From: Prochlorococcus sp. AG-347-K20
GTDB lineage: Bacteria; Cyanobacteriota; Cyanobacteriia; PCC-6307; Cyanobiaceae
Assembly (NCBI GenBank): GCA_003281315.1
Contig: QCCH01000001.1
Coordinates: forward strand, 124,001-188,000
Length of the DNA stretch: 64,000 nucleotides
Direction of reading: 5' to 3'
Both the position numbers and the translations under genes were made by a program. Shown piece after piece: positions 43,478-52,193 of this stretch. Each line of letters begins with the position of its first letter. Position 1 is the first letter of the stretch. The notes beneath the pieces were generated by a model that searched no databases, was not told the DNA's origin, and saw only the letters and a program-made list of their open reading frames with translations.

Positions 43478-44287
43478 ATGATTAAAACTAATAAAAAAAT
43501 ACCAAAGAATATCATTTTGTCTCTTGAGAATGTTTCTATTAGCTATGGAACTTTCGAAGCAGTAAGAAATGTTTTTTGTAATTTTAAAAAAGGAAATATA
43601 ACTTCCCTTATTGGCCCCTCCGGTTGTGGCAAATCAACTGTTCTTAGATCATTAAATAGGATGAACGATTTAATTCCTAATTGCTCACTGAAGGGTAATG
43701 TCCTTTTTGATGGAACTAATATTTACGATAAAAGAGTAGATCCAGTAGAAGTAAGAAGAAGAATTGGAATGGTTTTTCAACAGCCTAATCCTTTTCCTAA
43801 ATCTATTTACGAAAATATCGCATTTGGAGCAAGAATTAATGGCTTTACGGGAGATATGGATGAATTAGTAGAAAGTTCACTAAAAAAGGCTGCTTTATGG
43901 GATGAATGTAAGGATAAATTAAATGATAGTGGTTACTCTTTATCTGGTGGACAACAACAAAGATTATGTATTGCTCGAACCATCGCAATTGAGCCTGAAA
44001 TAATTCTAATGGATGAGCCATGCTCAGCATTAGATCCAATCTCTACCTTGAAAATAGAAGAGACGATGCATGAACTTAAGAAGAATTACACAATAATAAT
44101 CGTTACCCATAATATGCAGCAGGCTTTAAGAGTTAGTGATATGACTGCATTTTTTAATGCTATTGAATATGAAGATGGTGATGGAGGAAAAGTTGGTTAT
44201 CTTGCAGAATTTAATTCCACTAAGAAAATTTTTAATTCTCCCAAAGAAAAAACTACTCAGGAATACATATCAGGTAAATTTGGTTGA
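43478..44287 (+). CDS. pstB: phosphate ABC transporter ATPase PstB
   Basis: 269 aa. Walker [20 protein letters not shown] (about 48-66), [19 protein letters not shown] (about 102-120, the PstB-specific Q-loop), signature [16 protein letters not shown] (about 156), Walker [13 protein letters not shown] (about 175). Begins directly after pstA, so the operon is tightly coupled. Confidence 0.97.
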   Translation: MIKTNKKIPKNIILSLENVSISYGTFEAVRNVFCNFKKGNITSLIGPSGCGKSTVLRSLNRMNDLIPNCSLKGNVLFDGTNIYDKRVDPVEVRRRIGMVFQQPNPFPKSIYENIAFGARINGFTGDMDELVESSLKKAALWDECKDKLNDSGYSLSGGQQQRLCIARTIAIEPEIILMDEPCSALDPISTLKIEETMHELKKNYTIIIVTHNMQQALRVSDMTAFFNAIEYEDGDGGKVGYLAEFNSTKKIFNSPKEKTTQEYISGKFG

Positions 44288-44293
44288 TGTTTA

Positions 44294-44329
44294 ATTTTTA
44301 CCTTTAAAAAGAAAAATTTTTACCTTTAA
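44294..44329 (+). repeat. 14-bp direct repeat, 22-bp period, after pstB
   Basis: ATTTTTACCTTTAA occurs exactly twice, at 44294-44307 and 44316-44329. A 22-bp period puts both copies on one face of the helix and equals two 11-bp Pho-box units, so it could be a regulator site; it lies just after pstB. Confidence 0.5.
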
Positions 44330-44394
44330 GAAAGGCAAGGGTAGACAAACAGTATAAATACCTATATAGTTATTTCGTATTAGTAAGTTTATCT

Positions 44395-44484
44395 TTGAAA
44401 AACTACCCTTTTCTACCTTTCTTGATTTTTGCAGGGGCTCTCATAACAACTGCAACAATAGGATTGCCCGTATTTACTTCATAA
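44395..44484 (+). CDS. possible 29-aa membrane peptide
   Basis: TTG 44395 to TAA 44484: KNYPFLPFLIFAGALITTAT then IGLPVFTS, one helix. No clear ribosome-binding site, so weakly supported; the membrane character is the only argument for it. Confidence 0.3.
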   Translation: MKNYPFLPFLIFAGALITTATIGLPVFTS

Positions 44485-44514
44485 TTTAAGAGTATTGATA
44501 TTTCAGGTAATCTT

Positions 44515-44670
44515 ATGGTTTCAATAATAAATAAAGAATTAATTGGAAGTCCTCATAAAACCTTAATAAAGGGAAATTTATTTGACTTTGTAAAAAAAAG
44601 AGAGAATATGAATCTGTGTGGGAGTGAAAAATCTGTATTAAAACCATTTTTAAAAGTGGTTAATTTCTAA
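44515..44670 (+). CDS. hypothetical protein, 51 aa
   Basis: ATG 44515 to TAA 44670. 51-aa basic protein (LIGSPHKTLIKGNLFDFVKK). No family recognised and no membrane segment. Lies 10 nt before the 48-aa coiled-coil gene on the same strand. Confidence 0.4.
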   Translation: MVSIINKELIGSPHKTLIKGNLFDFVKKRENMNLCGSEKSVLKPFLKVVNF

Positions 44671-44680
44671 TTTATTTATC

Positions 44681-44827
44681 ATGGATAAAACTAAAGAACA
44701 GTTAGAAAAATTAAGAGAAGTAGCAGAAGCATCTCTTACAAAAACGGATGAACTTCAAAAAGTTCTTGCTCAAATTGAAGCTTTAATGTCTAGAGAAGAA
44801 TCACAAACATTATCAAAGAAGAAATAA
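44681..44827 (+). CDS. small coiled-coil protein, 48 aa
   Basis: ATG 44681 to TAA 44827. 48 aa, a single amphipathic helix with heptads (EQLEKLREVAEASLTKTDEL, then QKVLAQIEALMSREE). A coiled-coil oligomer is likely. Composition and codon use look like a real gene. Function unknown. Confidence 0.55.
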   Translation: MDKTKEQLEKLREVAEASLTKTDELQKVLAQIEALMSREESQTLSKKK

Positions 44828-44884
44828 TTATTTAAAAAATAATTTTAGGTTTTGTACTTTTAATTACACCTATACAATTTTATT

Positions 44885-44972
44885 GTAGTTATTAATTGGG
44901 TATGCAGAACCCGTTCCAAAGTTTTCTGTTAGGTCTCGAGGTCTTACCTTCTTTAAGTAAAAGACCTTTTTA
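44885..44972 (+). ncRNA. candidate small RNA with two stem-loops
   Basis: A hairpin GGGT-ATGCAGA-ACCC (44898-44912), a linker CGTTCCAAAGTTTTCTG, then a terminator hairpin AGGTCTT...AAGACCT (44939-44945 / 44961-44967) followed by TTTTTAATTT. There is no reading frame. The raised G+C and paired elements in an AT-rich spacer suggest an independent sRNA of about 80 nt; 5' end uncertain. Confidence 0.45.
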
Positions 44973-45010
44973 ATTTGTTTGTTTTTATTATATTTTTATA
45001 ACCTGCTTAT

Positions 45011-45313
45011 TTAGTTGATTACTTTATAGATTTCTTTCAAGCAGACATTTACATCAAAAGATTCAGTATTTACCACCTCTAATCCTGTTTTTTCTGTAAC
45101 TTCAACAGTTGCATTACATTCGTCTTGTCTAAGAGCCATATAACTTGGCTTTATGTCTTCAATATCTAATTCAACACTTGATTCAGTATCTTCCTTATAT
45201 TGTTCCATTACTAATGTAAGTGCCTCTATCTCAACGGAAAAATTATCATTTGCTTTTGCTCCAAATGAAATTACAAGAAATGGAAATAAAATCAAGGCTA
45301 TTAATTTTTTCAT
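45011..45313 (-). CDS. secreted hypothetical protein, 100 aa
   Basis: 100 aa with a clear signal peptide (KKLIALILFPFLVISFGAKA, cleavage about residue 21). The mature part is acidic (VMEQYKEDTESSVELDIEDI) and has two cysteines (about 66 and 90), possibly a disulfide. No family recognised. Confidence 0.6.
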   Translation of the reverse strand: MKKLIALILFPFLVISFGAKANDNFSVEIEALTLVMEQYKEDTESSVELDIEDIKPSYMALRQDECNATVEVTEKTGLEVVNTESFDVNVCLKEIYKVIN

Positions 45314-45516
45314 TTCTATAAAATGTGTTTATTTTTTTTATAACGTGGATTGTCTGCTAAGGAAAGGGTCATTAGCTGTAAATAATTTTTTTTCTATTTC
45401 TACTAGTAGAGAATGATTTATAGCAATAAAATAATTGATAAAAAAAATAATCGAGACTTTTAAGTATAAATTGGCATATCTAAATGAAAAATTTAAGTCA
45501 CTTCAATAGGATTTTT

Positions 45517-46167
45517 TTAAGATTTTATTTCGATAATTTCTTCTTCAGAAACAATTGCCCATTTTTTAAATGACTTTTTGCAGGGATATCCTCCTGTTAA
45601 GTCTCCAAATGCAGGCAGATATAAAACTTTTTTATTCTTATCCATGGCAAAGCACCTAAATGATAATTTATCTCCATTGTTTGTTATGTAGATTTTTGGA
45701 TGATAATGTCCACAAATATTCAAGGTATTTTTGTTTTCTGATTTAACTGGCTCATGACTAAAAGTAATATTTTTAGTTTTCCTAATATCAAAAATTTTTA
45801 TATTTTTAATATCACAACCTACATCGTGATTACCGAGGATTAGTTCAACATTAGTTTTTAGTAGCTCAGGAAGATCCTCAACTTTTTTTTGAAGAGTTTT
45901 ATCTATTGAATATTTGCTGTGGAATAAATCTCCCAATATTATTAACTTTTCAGGACTATATTTTTTTACTATTTTTTTTATTCTTGCGAAATTGTTTTCA
46001 TCTGAATTATTAGTAAGAGGTATACCATTTTGCTGAAAATACTCAGCTTTCCCAAGATGAATATCGCATATTAACAACTCTTTTGTTTCTGGTAGAAATA
46101 ACGCTCTTGAAGAAAGCATCTCTAACAATGTATCTTCCCAACAAAATTTAAAAGAACTTTTTTTCAT
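45517..46167 (-). CDS. pdeM: ligase-associated DNA damage response endonuclease PdeM
   Basis: 216-aa calcineurin-like phosphoesterase. Metal motifs CDIHLGKAEYFQQNGIP (about 29-45), ILGDLFHSKYS (about 77), LILGNHDVG (about 109) and NICGHYHPKIY (about 149) match PdeM (SbcD-like). Last gene of the four-gene ligase-helicase-nuclease cluster; it begins immediately after the helicase gene. Proposed role: endonuclease in repair of double-strand or bulky lesions. Confidence 0.9.
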   Translation of the reverse strand: MKKSSFKFCWEDTLLEMLSSRALFLPETKELLICDIHLGKAEYFQQNGIPLTNNSDENNFARIKKIVKKYSPEKLIILGDLFHSKYSIDKTLQKKVEDLPELLKTNVELILGNHDVGCDIKNIKIFDIRKTKNITFSHEPVKSENKNTLNICGHYHPKIYITNNGDKLSFRCFAMDKNKKVLYLPAFGDLTGGYPCKKSFKKWAIVSEEEIIEIKS

Positions 46168-48654
46168 TTAATCACTATATTTTTTTATAAGTTTTTCTAC
46201 TCTTTTTTCTATTGGTTCATTGCTTAAAGTATTTTTAAGTCTTTCAACTAATAAAGGGAAAGCAAAAGGCGTTGGAGTTTTTATCTCGTTTAATATAATT
46301 TTTAAATTTTTTAATCTTTCTAATGATCTAGATATTCTTTTATTTTCTAATTGATATTCTTTCACTTCTTGATGCGATTGTTTTATCAAAAGATGGCCTT
46401 CTTCATATTTAGTAAAGACATCGTAGAAAAGACTTGAACTTATTTGAAGTTGAGAGGAGGTTTTTGTTTTGGTTGGATTATTTTGATTTACAAGTCCACT
46501 TATTTGGGCAATATTTTTAAATCTACGTTTTGTTAACTCTGAAAAATTAATTGCATTTTCTAGATCTTCTTCTAATTTTTTGTTATTCAAAAAGTAATCA
46601 GCTTCTTTTTTTATTATGGAAAAATCATAATCTTCTGCGGTAGTTAAGCTGAATCCAAAATCATTAGCAGTAATACTAAATGTAGATTGTTTTAATTTTG
46701 CCAATCTCAAAGCCCATAAAAATGCAATTCCTTCATTTACAAATTTGCCATCAAGTGTAAAAACAAAAAGATTTGATAAATCTTTGGTTTTATATATTTC
46801 TATGAGGAATTCATCTTTCTTTGGAATATTTGAAAGAACTTTTTGTTTCTTCAATATTGGTCGTAATGAATTGAGTTCAGGATTTAAGTAATCATAATTT
46901 TCTAGTTCGTTGCATATATCTATTTCATTTCTCAAACTCTCACAAAGTAGATCAGAAATTGCCATTTGACCTCCAACCCATGCAGGAATTAGAGAACTTT
47001 TTTTTGTTGATTTTTTAACGTATAAGATCATATCTCTTATTCTTACAAATTGAAGCATCTTGCCAGCAAAGTAAAATGTATCTCCAGGATTTAATTTTGA
47101 AGCAAAATTCTCCTCTAAATTGCCTAAGGATTTACCTTTCATATATTTGACATTCACAAATTTGTCACTTGTTATTGTCCCGATATTGAACTTATGCATT
47201 CTTATTAAAGATTTGTCTTTTACAAAATATTTAAAGTTTTCATTATTATTTTGTGATTCTTCTTTAACTATCTTTTTATATTTTGGGTATGCTTTAAGAC
47301 ATTTTCCTCCATATTCTAAAAAGTCAAGACACCAATTCCAATCTTGATCTTTTAAGTTTCTATAACTCCAGCAATTTTTAATTCTTTCTTTCTCAATTTT
47401 CGGATCAAAGCCATTTCCACATGCCAAACTTATTAGATGTTGTAGAAGCACATCATAAGATAATTCAGGAAGTCTAATTTCCTCATATATACCACTTTTT
47501 ATTATTCTTCTCATTGCACTAATCTCTAACAACTCCAAAGAATTTGTAGGCATAAAAATTATTTTTGATTTTCCACCTGGTCTATGAGCACTTCTTCCCG
47601 CTCTTTGGATAAGTCGAGCTAAATTCTTTGCGCTTCCAATTTGAACTATTTGATCTACAGGTTGGAAGTCAACTCCCAAATCTAACGAGCTGGTGCAGAC
47701 TACCCATTTTATTAATCCTTCTTTAACCCCTTCTTCAACTCTTTTTCTATCTTCTTTATCTAGGGAGCCGTGATGAAGTGCGATTTTGTCTTCCATTTCT
47801 GGCAGAAAAAATTTAAGACATTGATACCATCTTTCAGATTGGTTTCTTGTATTGGTGAATAATAAGGTGCTTTTATTTTTATCTAGGATTTTTAAAAGTG
47901 AAGAATTACTTCTGATTCCTAGATGGCCACTCCATGGAAATGTCGTTTCCTCCTCTGGCAAAACGCTTATAATTTCTATCTCTTTTTGAATATTTGTACT
48001 TATAATTTTGGGTTTAATAGCCCTCATCCCAACTATTGCTCTTGCTGCTTCTTCAATATTTCCTATAGTTGCAGACATTGCCCAAATTTGTAAATTTTTT
48101 ATATTACCTCTTAGCCAACTTATAGATAACTCGCACTGATTTCCTCTTTTACTACCCATCAATTCATGCCATTCGTCAATAATTATTGATGACAACCCCT
48201 TGAAGAGATTATTAGATTCTTTATTAGAAAGTAAAAGAGATAAAGACTCTGGAGTGGTAATAAGAATATTAGGTGGTTTAGCTAGTTGCTTTTTCTTTTC
48301 ATATGGGGTTGTATCCCCGTTCCTAATTTCAACAGTGATTTCTTTATTAAAATGTAAAGCTGCTAATTGTATAGAATTTTTTAGATCTCTACTTAGCGCT
48401 TTTAAAGGCGTTATTAATAATATTTGCACACTTTTATTATTTTTGGGATCTTCTATCTGTGATAAAGGTCCCATTAATGCAGCGTAAGTTTTGCCGCATC
48501 CAGTAGGAACTTGTATTACTCCGTTTTCCCCGTTTAAAAATGCTTCCCAAGATTCGATCTGATACGGTAGTGGCTCCCATCCATTTGAGAAGAAAAACTG
48601 CTCAATTTTAGAAATGAAATAATTTGGTGTACTATTTCGCGTAATATTTTTCAT
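46168..48654 (-). CDS. ligase-associated Lhr-like DEXH helicase
   Basis: 828-aa superfamily 2 helicase of the Lhr-Core type. Walker A VPTGCGKTYA (about 49-58), DEWHE (about 167-171), SAT (MSATIGN, about 200), and motif VI QRAGRSAHRPGG (about 348-359), followed by the Lhr winged-helix and C-terminal regions. It probably translocates 3' to 5' on single-stranded DNA. Its start overlaps the ligase stop by 4 nt, which together with flanking genes defines the repair operon. Confidence 0.92.
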   Translation of the reverse strand: MKNITRNSTPNYFISKIEQFFFSNGWEPLPYQIESWEAFLNGENGVIQVPTGCGKTYAALMGPLSQIEDPKNNKSVQILLITPLKALSRDLKNSIQLAALHFNKEITVEIRNGDTTPYEKKKQLAKPPNILITTPESLSLLLSNKESNNLFKGLSSIIIDEWHELMGSKRGNQCELSISWLRGNIKNLQIWAMSATIGNIEEAARAIVGMRAIKPKIISTNIQKEIEIISVLPEEETTFPWSGHLGIRSNSSLLKILDKNKSTLLFTNTRNQSERWYQCLKFFLPEMEDKIALHHGSLDKEDRKRVEEGVKEGLIKWVVCTSSLDLGVDFQPVDQIVQIGSAKNLARLIQRAGRSAHRPGGKSKIIFMPTNSLELLEISAMRRIIKSGIYEEIRLPELSYDVLLQHLISLACGNGFDPKIEKERIKNCWSYRNLKDQDWNWCLDFLEYGGKCLKAYPKYKKIVKEESQNNNENFKYFVKDKSLIRMHKFNIGTITSDKFVNVKYMKGKSLGNLEENFASKLNPGDTFYFAGKMLQFVRIRDMILYVKKSTKKSSLIPAWVGGQMAISDLLCESLRNEIDICNELENYDYLNPELNSLRPILKKQKVLSNIPKKDEFLIEIYKTKDLSNLFVFTLDGKFVNEGIAFLWALRLAKLKQSTFSITANDFGFSLTTAEDYDFSIIKKEADYFLNNKKLEEDLENAINFSELTKRRFKNIAQISGLVNQNNPTKTKTSSQLQISSSLFYDVFTKYEEGHLLIKQSHQEVKEYQLENKRISRSLERLKNLKIILNEIKTPTPFAFPLLVERLKNTLSNEPIEKRVEKLIKKYSD

Positions 48655-50291
48655 GATATTTTTTTCATCAGTTCATAAGCATTCTCTAGGCTATCTGCAT
48701 CATTGATTTTTTTATCTTTTCTCCATTTTGTTATTCTTGGAAATCTAACTGCTATGCCTGACTTGTGACGTTTTGAAATTTGTATTTTCTCAAAAGATAT
48801 TTCGAATACCATTTCTGGTTTTAACGATCGAACAGGACCAAATTTTTCTATTGTATTTTTCCTTATCCATTTATCTAGCTCTTTAATCTCAATATTCGTT
48901 AAACCAGAATATGCACTTGCAAATTTAATTAATTCTTGGTCTTTCCATAGTGCAAAACTATAATCTGTATAAAGACCGGCTCTTCTACCGCTACCGCCCC
49001 TAGCGTAAATTAGAACAGCATCCAGTTGCATAGGATCAACTTTATATTTCCACCAAATACCTTTTTTTCTACCAGAGGAGTATATAGAATTCTTTTTCTT
49101 AATTATTAATCCTTCAGTATTATTTTCTCTAGATTTTTCTTTATAAGTTAAAGCATCAGTCCAATCTTTAGGAAAGATTAAATCACATATCTTGAAAATA
49201 TCAGAGATATTATTCTCAGTTTTATTTTGCCATTTTGAAAAATATTTTTCTAGCTCAATTCTTCTATTTTCTAATTTAATTTCTCTTATATCTCTTCCAT
49301 TAATTTCTAAAAGATCATAAGCAATAAAAATAATTGGATATTTTATTTGGATTGATCTAGTGGGAGACTTTCTATTTATTCTTTTTTGAAGTAAAGAAAA
49401 ATCAAAAGCAACTTGTTCTTTAAAATCCCAAACTAATAATTCCCCATCAAGAACAAAATTATCTTTTATATACGACATTTTCTCTACTAATTCTGGGAAA
49501 GATTCATTGACTAATTCTTGCCCTCTTGTCCATAACGAAACATTGCCTGATCTTTTAATTAATTGCATCCTTATACCGTCGTATTTCCATTCAAATTGAA
49601 AATCATTTATTGAATGTTTGAAGATTTTATCTTCAATTGTATTCGCTAGAAGAAATGGAAATGGTTTGGAATTTAACTCTTGAAGATTGATATTCTTATT
49701 AATTAAAAATTCATATGAATTAATTGAAGGCTTGAAATTACCCATCAACCTATGAGAAATAACTTCTTCATCAATATTAATTAGTTTTGCTATTGATTTT
49801 GTAATTAATCCGATAGAGACTCCTACTCTAAAAGTACCTGTAAGAATTTTATTAAAAATTAAATGGTAATCTTCAGGTAATCTTTCCCAAATATTTTTAA
49901 TTTGTAAATTTTTCTCCTCCTCACTAAGTTTTGATAACTCAGGTATTGTTTTGCTTAGTAATTCATTGAGACTTATATTTGATAATTTTTTATTTCTTAA
50001 AGTAGTTTTATTTTTAAGTAATAATGTTATTACCTCAGCAGAATCTCCAACTTTTAGATAACAGGTATCAATTAACCATTGAGGATATTCATATATTTGA
50101 GAAAAAAGATTTTTTAAATATCTTCCACTAATAAATCTTTTATTACTTTTTCCAGTTAGTAAATATATTGCCCATGAATTATCTATTGGTTCATTTGATA
50201 AAAAATATCTTTTTAAAACTTCAATTTTATTATTTGTACTATTAATTGAATCTAGATCTTCAAATAATTCTGAAAACTTTTTTAAACTCAT
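48651..50291 (-). CDS. ATP-dependent DNA ligase (ligase-associated cluster)
   Basis: 546 aa. N-terminal DNA-binding domain (about 1-200), nucleotidyltransferase domain with adenylated Lys in EWKYDGIRMQL (motif I, about 229-239), LDGELLVWD (about 277), EGLIIKKKNSIY (motif IV, about 385) and KYKVDPM (motif V, about 407), then the OB domain (AYSGLTNIEIKELD). Seals nicks using ATP, unlike cellular LigA which uses NAD+. It overlaps the helicase by 4 nt and follows the nuclease by 2 nt. Confidence 0.95.
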   Translation of the reverse strand: MSLKKFSELFEDLDSINSTNNKIEVLKRYFLSNEPIDNSWAIYLLTGKSNKRFISGRYLKNLFSQIYEYPQWLIDTCYLKVGDSAEVITLLLKNKTTLRNKKLSNISLNELLSKTIPELSKLSEEEKNLQIKNIWERLPEDYHLIFNKILTGTFRVGVSIGLITKSIAKLINIDEEVISHRLMGNFKPSINSYEFLINKNINLQELNSKPFPFLLANTIEDKIFKHSINDFQFEWKYDGIRMQLIKRSGNVSLWTRGQELVNESFPELVEKMSYIKDNFVLDGELLVWDFKEQVAFDFSLLQKRINRKSPTRSIQIKYPIIFIAYDLLEINGRDIREIKLENRRIELEKYFSKWQNKTENNISDIFKICDLIFPKDWTDALTYKEKSRENNTEGLIIKKKNSIYSSGRKKGIWWKYKVDPMQLDAVLIYARGGSGRRAGLYTDYSFALWKDQELIKFASAYSGLTNIEIKELDKWIRKNTIEKFGPVRSLKPEMVFEISFEKIQISKRHKSGIAVRFPRITKWRKDKKINDADSLENAYELMKKIS

Positions 50292-50293
50292 AT

Positions 50294-51280
50294 TTATTTA
50301 CCGAATAAAAGGACATTTATTGATTCCTTCTCATCTAAATATTTACTTAAGGCTTCACTATCTCCATGATGAAAAAATACATTTTTTGCTTCAGACTTTT
50401 TTATTACTTCCAGAATTCCATCCCAATCCGCATGATCAGAGATTGCGAATCCTTTATCATATCCTGATCTTTTTCTTAGAGCTCTTATTGACATCCATCC
50501 ACTCGCGAAAGCTGTTTGAATATTTTTGAAATTTTTTAGATAAGAGCCCTTACTTAAAGATGGCGGTAATAATATTAGACTTCCTTTAAGTTCATCTATC
50601 TTTTTTTTATTTTCAATTTTTATAGTATCTTTAATATCAATTCCAAGTTCCCTATAACTATTGTTCATTTTATGAATACTGCCATGGGAATAAATATTGC
50701 CTTTAAAATTTGTTTGACTAATTTCGTTTAACAATCTCTGAGCTTTTCCAAGTGAATAGCAGAAAAGTAAAGAAGTTTTTTCTGGTGAATTAGTTATCCA
50801 TTTTGAAATATCATTTGCTATTTTATTTGGTTCATCCCACTTATATATTGGCAAACCAAAAGTACATTCGCTTATTAAATAATCAGTTTTTACTAGTTCA
50901 TATTGCTTGCAAGTCTCATCTTTTTGAAGCTTAAAGTCACCTGAAACAAGCCATTTTTCTTCAGCAAAAACAAACCTTATTTGACTAGATCCAAGGATGT
51001 GACCGGATGGATGAAAAGAAATATTAATTCCATTTATCTTAAATTCTTCTCCATATTCAAAAGTCTTAATTTTGATATTATCTCCAACTCTTTCTTTAAG
51101 AAGTATCGCAGTTTCCTTAGTAGAAATGTATTCTTCACAGCCAAAAGTGAAGTGATCAAAATGAGCATGAGTTATTAATGCCTTTTTTACTGGCTTGCTT
51201 GGATCAATCCAAATATCAGCAAGTTCACAATAAAGATTTCCATCTTTATATCTAATTAAATATTCTTGTTTAGTTCTCAA
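50294..51280 (-). CDS. ligase-associated exonuclease (metallo-beta-lactamase/SNM1 type)
   Basis: 328 aa. HxHxDH metal motif in LITHAHFDHFTFG (about 35-47), FHPSGHILGSSQ (about 88-99), SGDFKL (about 113) and SDHADWDG (about 286) mark the beta-CASP/SNM1 fold. First gene of the cluster. In related bacteria the four proteins act together in a DNA-damage response; the precise pathway is not settled. Confidence 0.9.
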   Translation of the reverse strand: MRTKQEYLIRYKDGNLYCELADIWIDPSKPVKKALITHAHFDHFTFGCEEYISTKETAILLKERVGDNIKIKTFEYGEEFKINGINISFHPSGHILGSSQIRFVFAEEKWLVSGDFKLQKDETCKQYELVKTDYLISECTFGLPIYKWDEPNKIANDISKWITNSPEKTSLLFCYSLGKAQRLLNEISQTNFKGNIYSHGSIHKMNNSYRELGIDIKDTIKIENKKKIDELKGSLILLPPSLSKGSYLKNFKNIQTAFASGWMSIRALRKRSGYDKGFAISDHADWDGILEVIKKSEAKNVFFHHGDSEALSKYLDEKESINVLLFGK

Positions 51281-51315
51281 AACTACATATCTTACAATGA
51301 AGTTAATTTAGCTAA

Positions 51316-51729
51316 TTATGCCCAAGCTTGTTTTGATAAAGCTATGGCTGAAATTGTGAGTAAAGCAATAACTACAAATTTGTTACTCCAATTAATCATG
51401 AATGAAGTAATTTTGTTAAAAGAAACTCTATTAGATGGCACAATATTTTTCTTATTCAGAATTTGATTATCTTCATTATTTTTTAAGTAATTTAAATTTT
51501 TAATCGCATTTATTAATTTAGATTCGCAAGTTGAGAGTTGTTCTACTTGATTTAATAAATCAATATCTTCTGGTCTTAATAAAGAATTTAATTCTTTAAT
51601 TTGCCTTTCGTTTTTCATAAGAAATTCATTAACTATCTCATCTGTTCCTAGTCCCTTCTTTAAATTTAAAAGAATATCGTCTCTTTCCCACGACTTTTCG
51701 AGTGAATTTAAAATTTTGCTTATGCTCAT
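51316..51729 (-). CDS. tail-anchored hypothetical protein, 137 aa
   Basis: 137 aa: a long helical soluble part (EKSWERDDILLNLKKGLGTD at about 11-30; LLRPEDIDLLNQVEQLSTCE about 50-70) and a single helix near the C terminus (about 113-133, VVIALLTISAIALSK), so probably anchored to a membrane with its bulk in the cytoplasm. No family recognised. It lies 36 bp after the exonuclease start region, divergent from nothing obvious. Confidence 0.6.
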   Translation of the reverse strand: MSISKILNSLEKSWERDDILLNLKKGLGTDEIVNEFLMKNERQIKELNSLLRPEDIDLLNQVEQLSTCESKLINAIKNLNYLKNNEDNQILNKKNIVPSNRVSFNKITSFMINWSNKFVVIALLTISAIALSKQAWA

Positions 51730-51813
51730 TTTAAGTATTTTTACTTATGATAATTTATTATTTTTTTCTTCTGTGGCTTATTCCTTTAAGTAATTAAAAA
51801 AAATTATTTTTAT

Positions 51814-52095
51814 TTAAGATTTGCGAATGAGTCTGTTTGCAAAATATTTTATCTTTACTTTTTCTACAATTTTACTTGAACTGGTTTTGTTTTTAACCTT
51901 TTTAAAATTGATCACTTCATCTGAAACATTTTTGCCCGTTTCGAAATAACTTTTAATTTTTTCTAATTCTTCTTTATTTAATCTTTTTGTCGCCCCTTTT
52001 GCGTTGATTCCAAGTTTCTTGCAGGCTAATAATACTCTATTACTTTCGACATTAAGATCTTTGGCAATAGTGAAAATAGGAGTGTTGATTGACAT
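51814..52095 (-). CDS. stand-alone IF2 N-terminal-domain protein
   Basis: 93 aa. The start TPIFTIAKDLNVESNRVLLA (about 5-24) followed by CKKLGINAKGATKRLNKEEL (about 25-44) is the IF2_N domain found at the beginning of translation initiation factor 2. No GTPase domain follows; the rest is a basic tail (VKIKYFANRLIRKS). A separate, free IF2_N domain could bind ribosomal RNA or protein. Complete, with a clear stop. Confidence 0.7.
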   Translation of the reverse strand: MSINTPIFTIAKDLNVESNRVLLACKKLGINAKGATKRLNKEELEKIKSYFETGKNVSDEVINFKKVKNKTSSSKIVEKVKIKYFANRLIRKS

Positions 52096-52193
52096 TATTT
52101 TCTTTACTATGGAATTTTATATTTATAATATATTTATAAATAATAAATTAAATATTTTTTTAATTATTATTAATTTCTAAAATTTTTTTTTAA

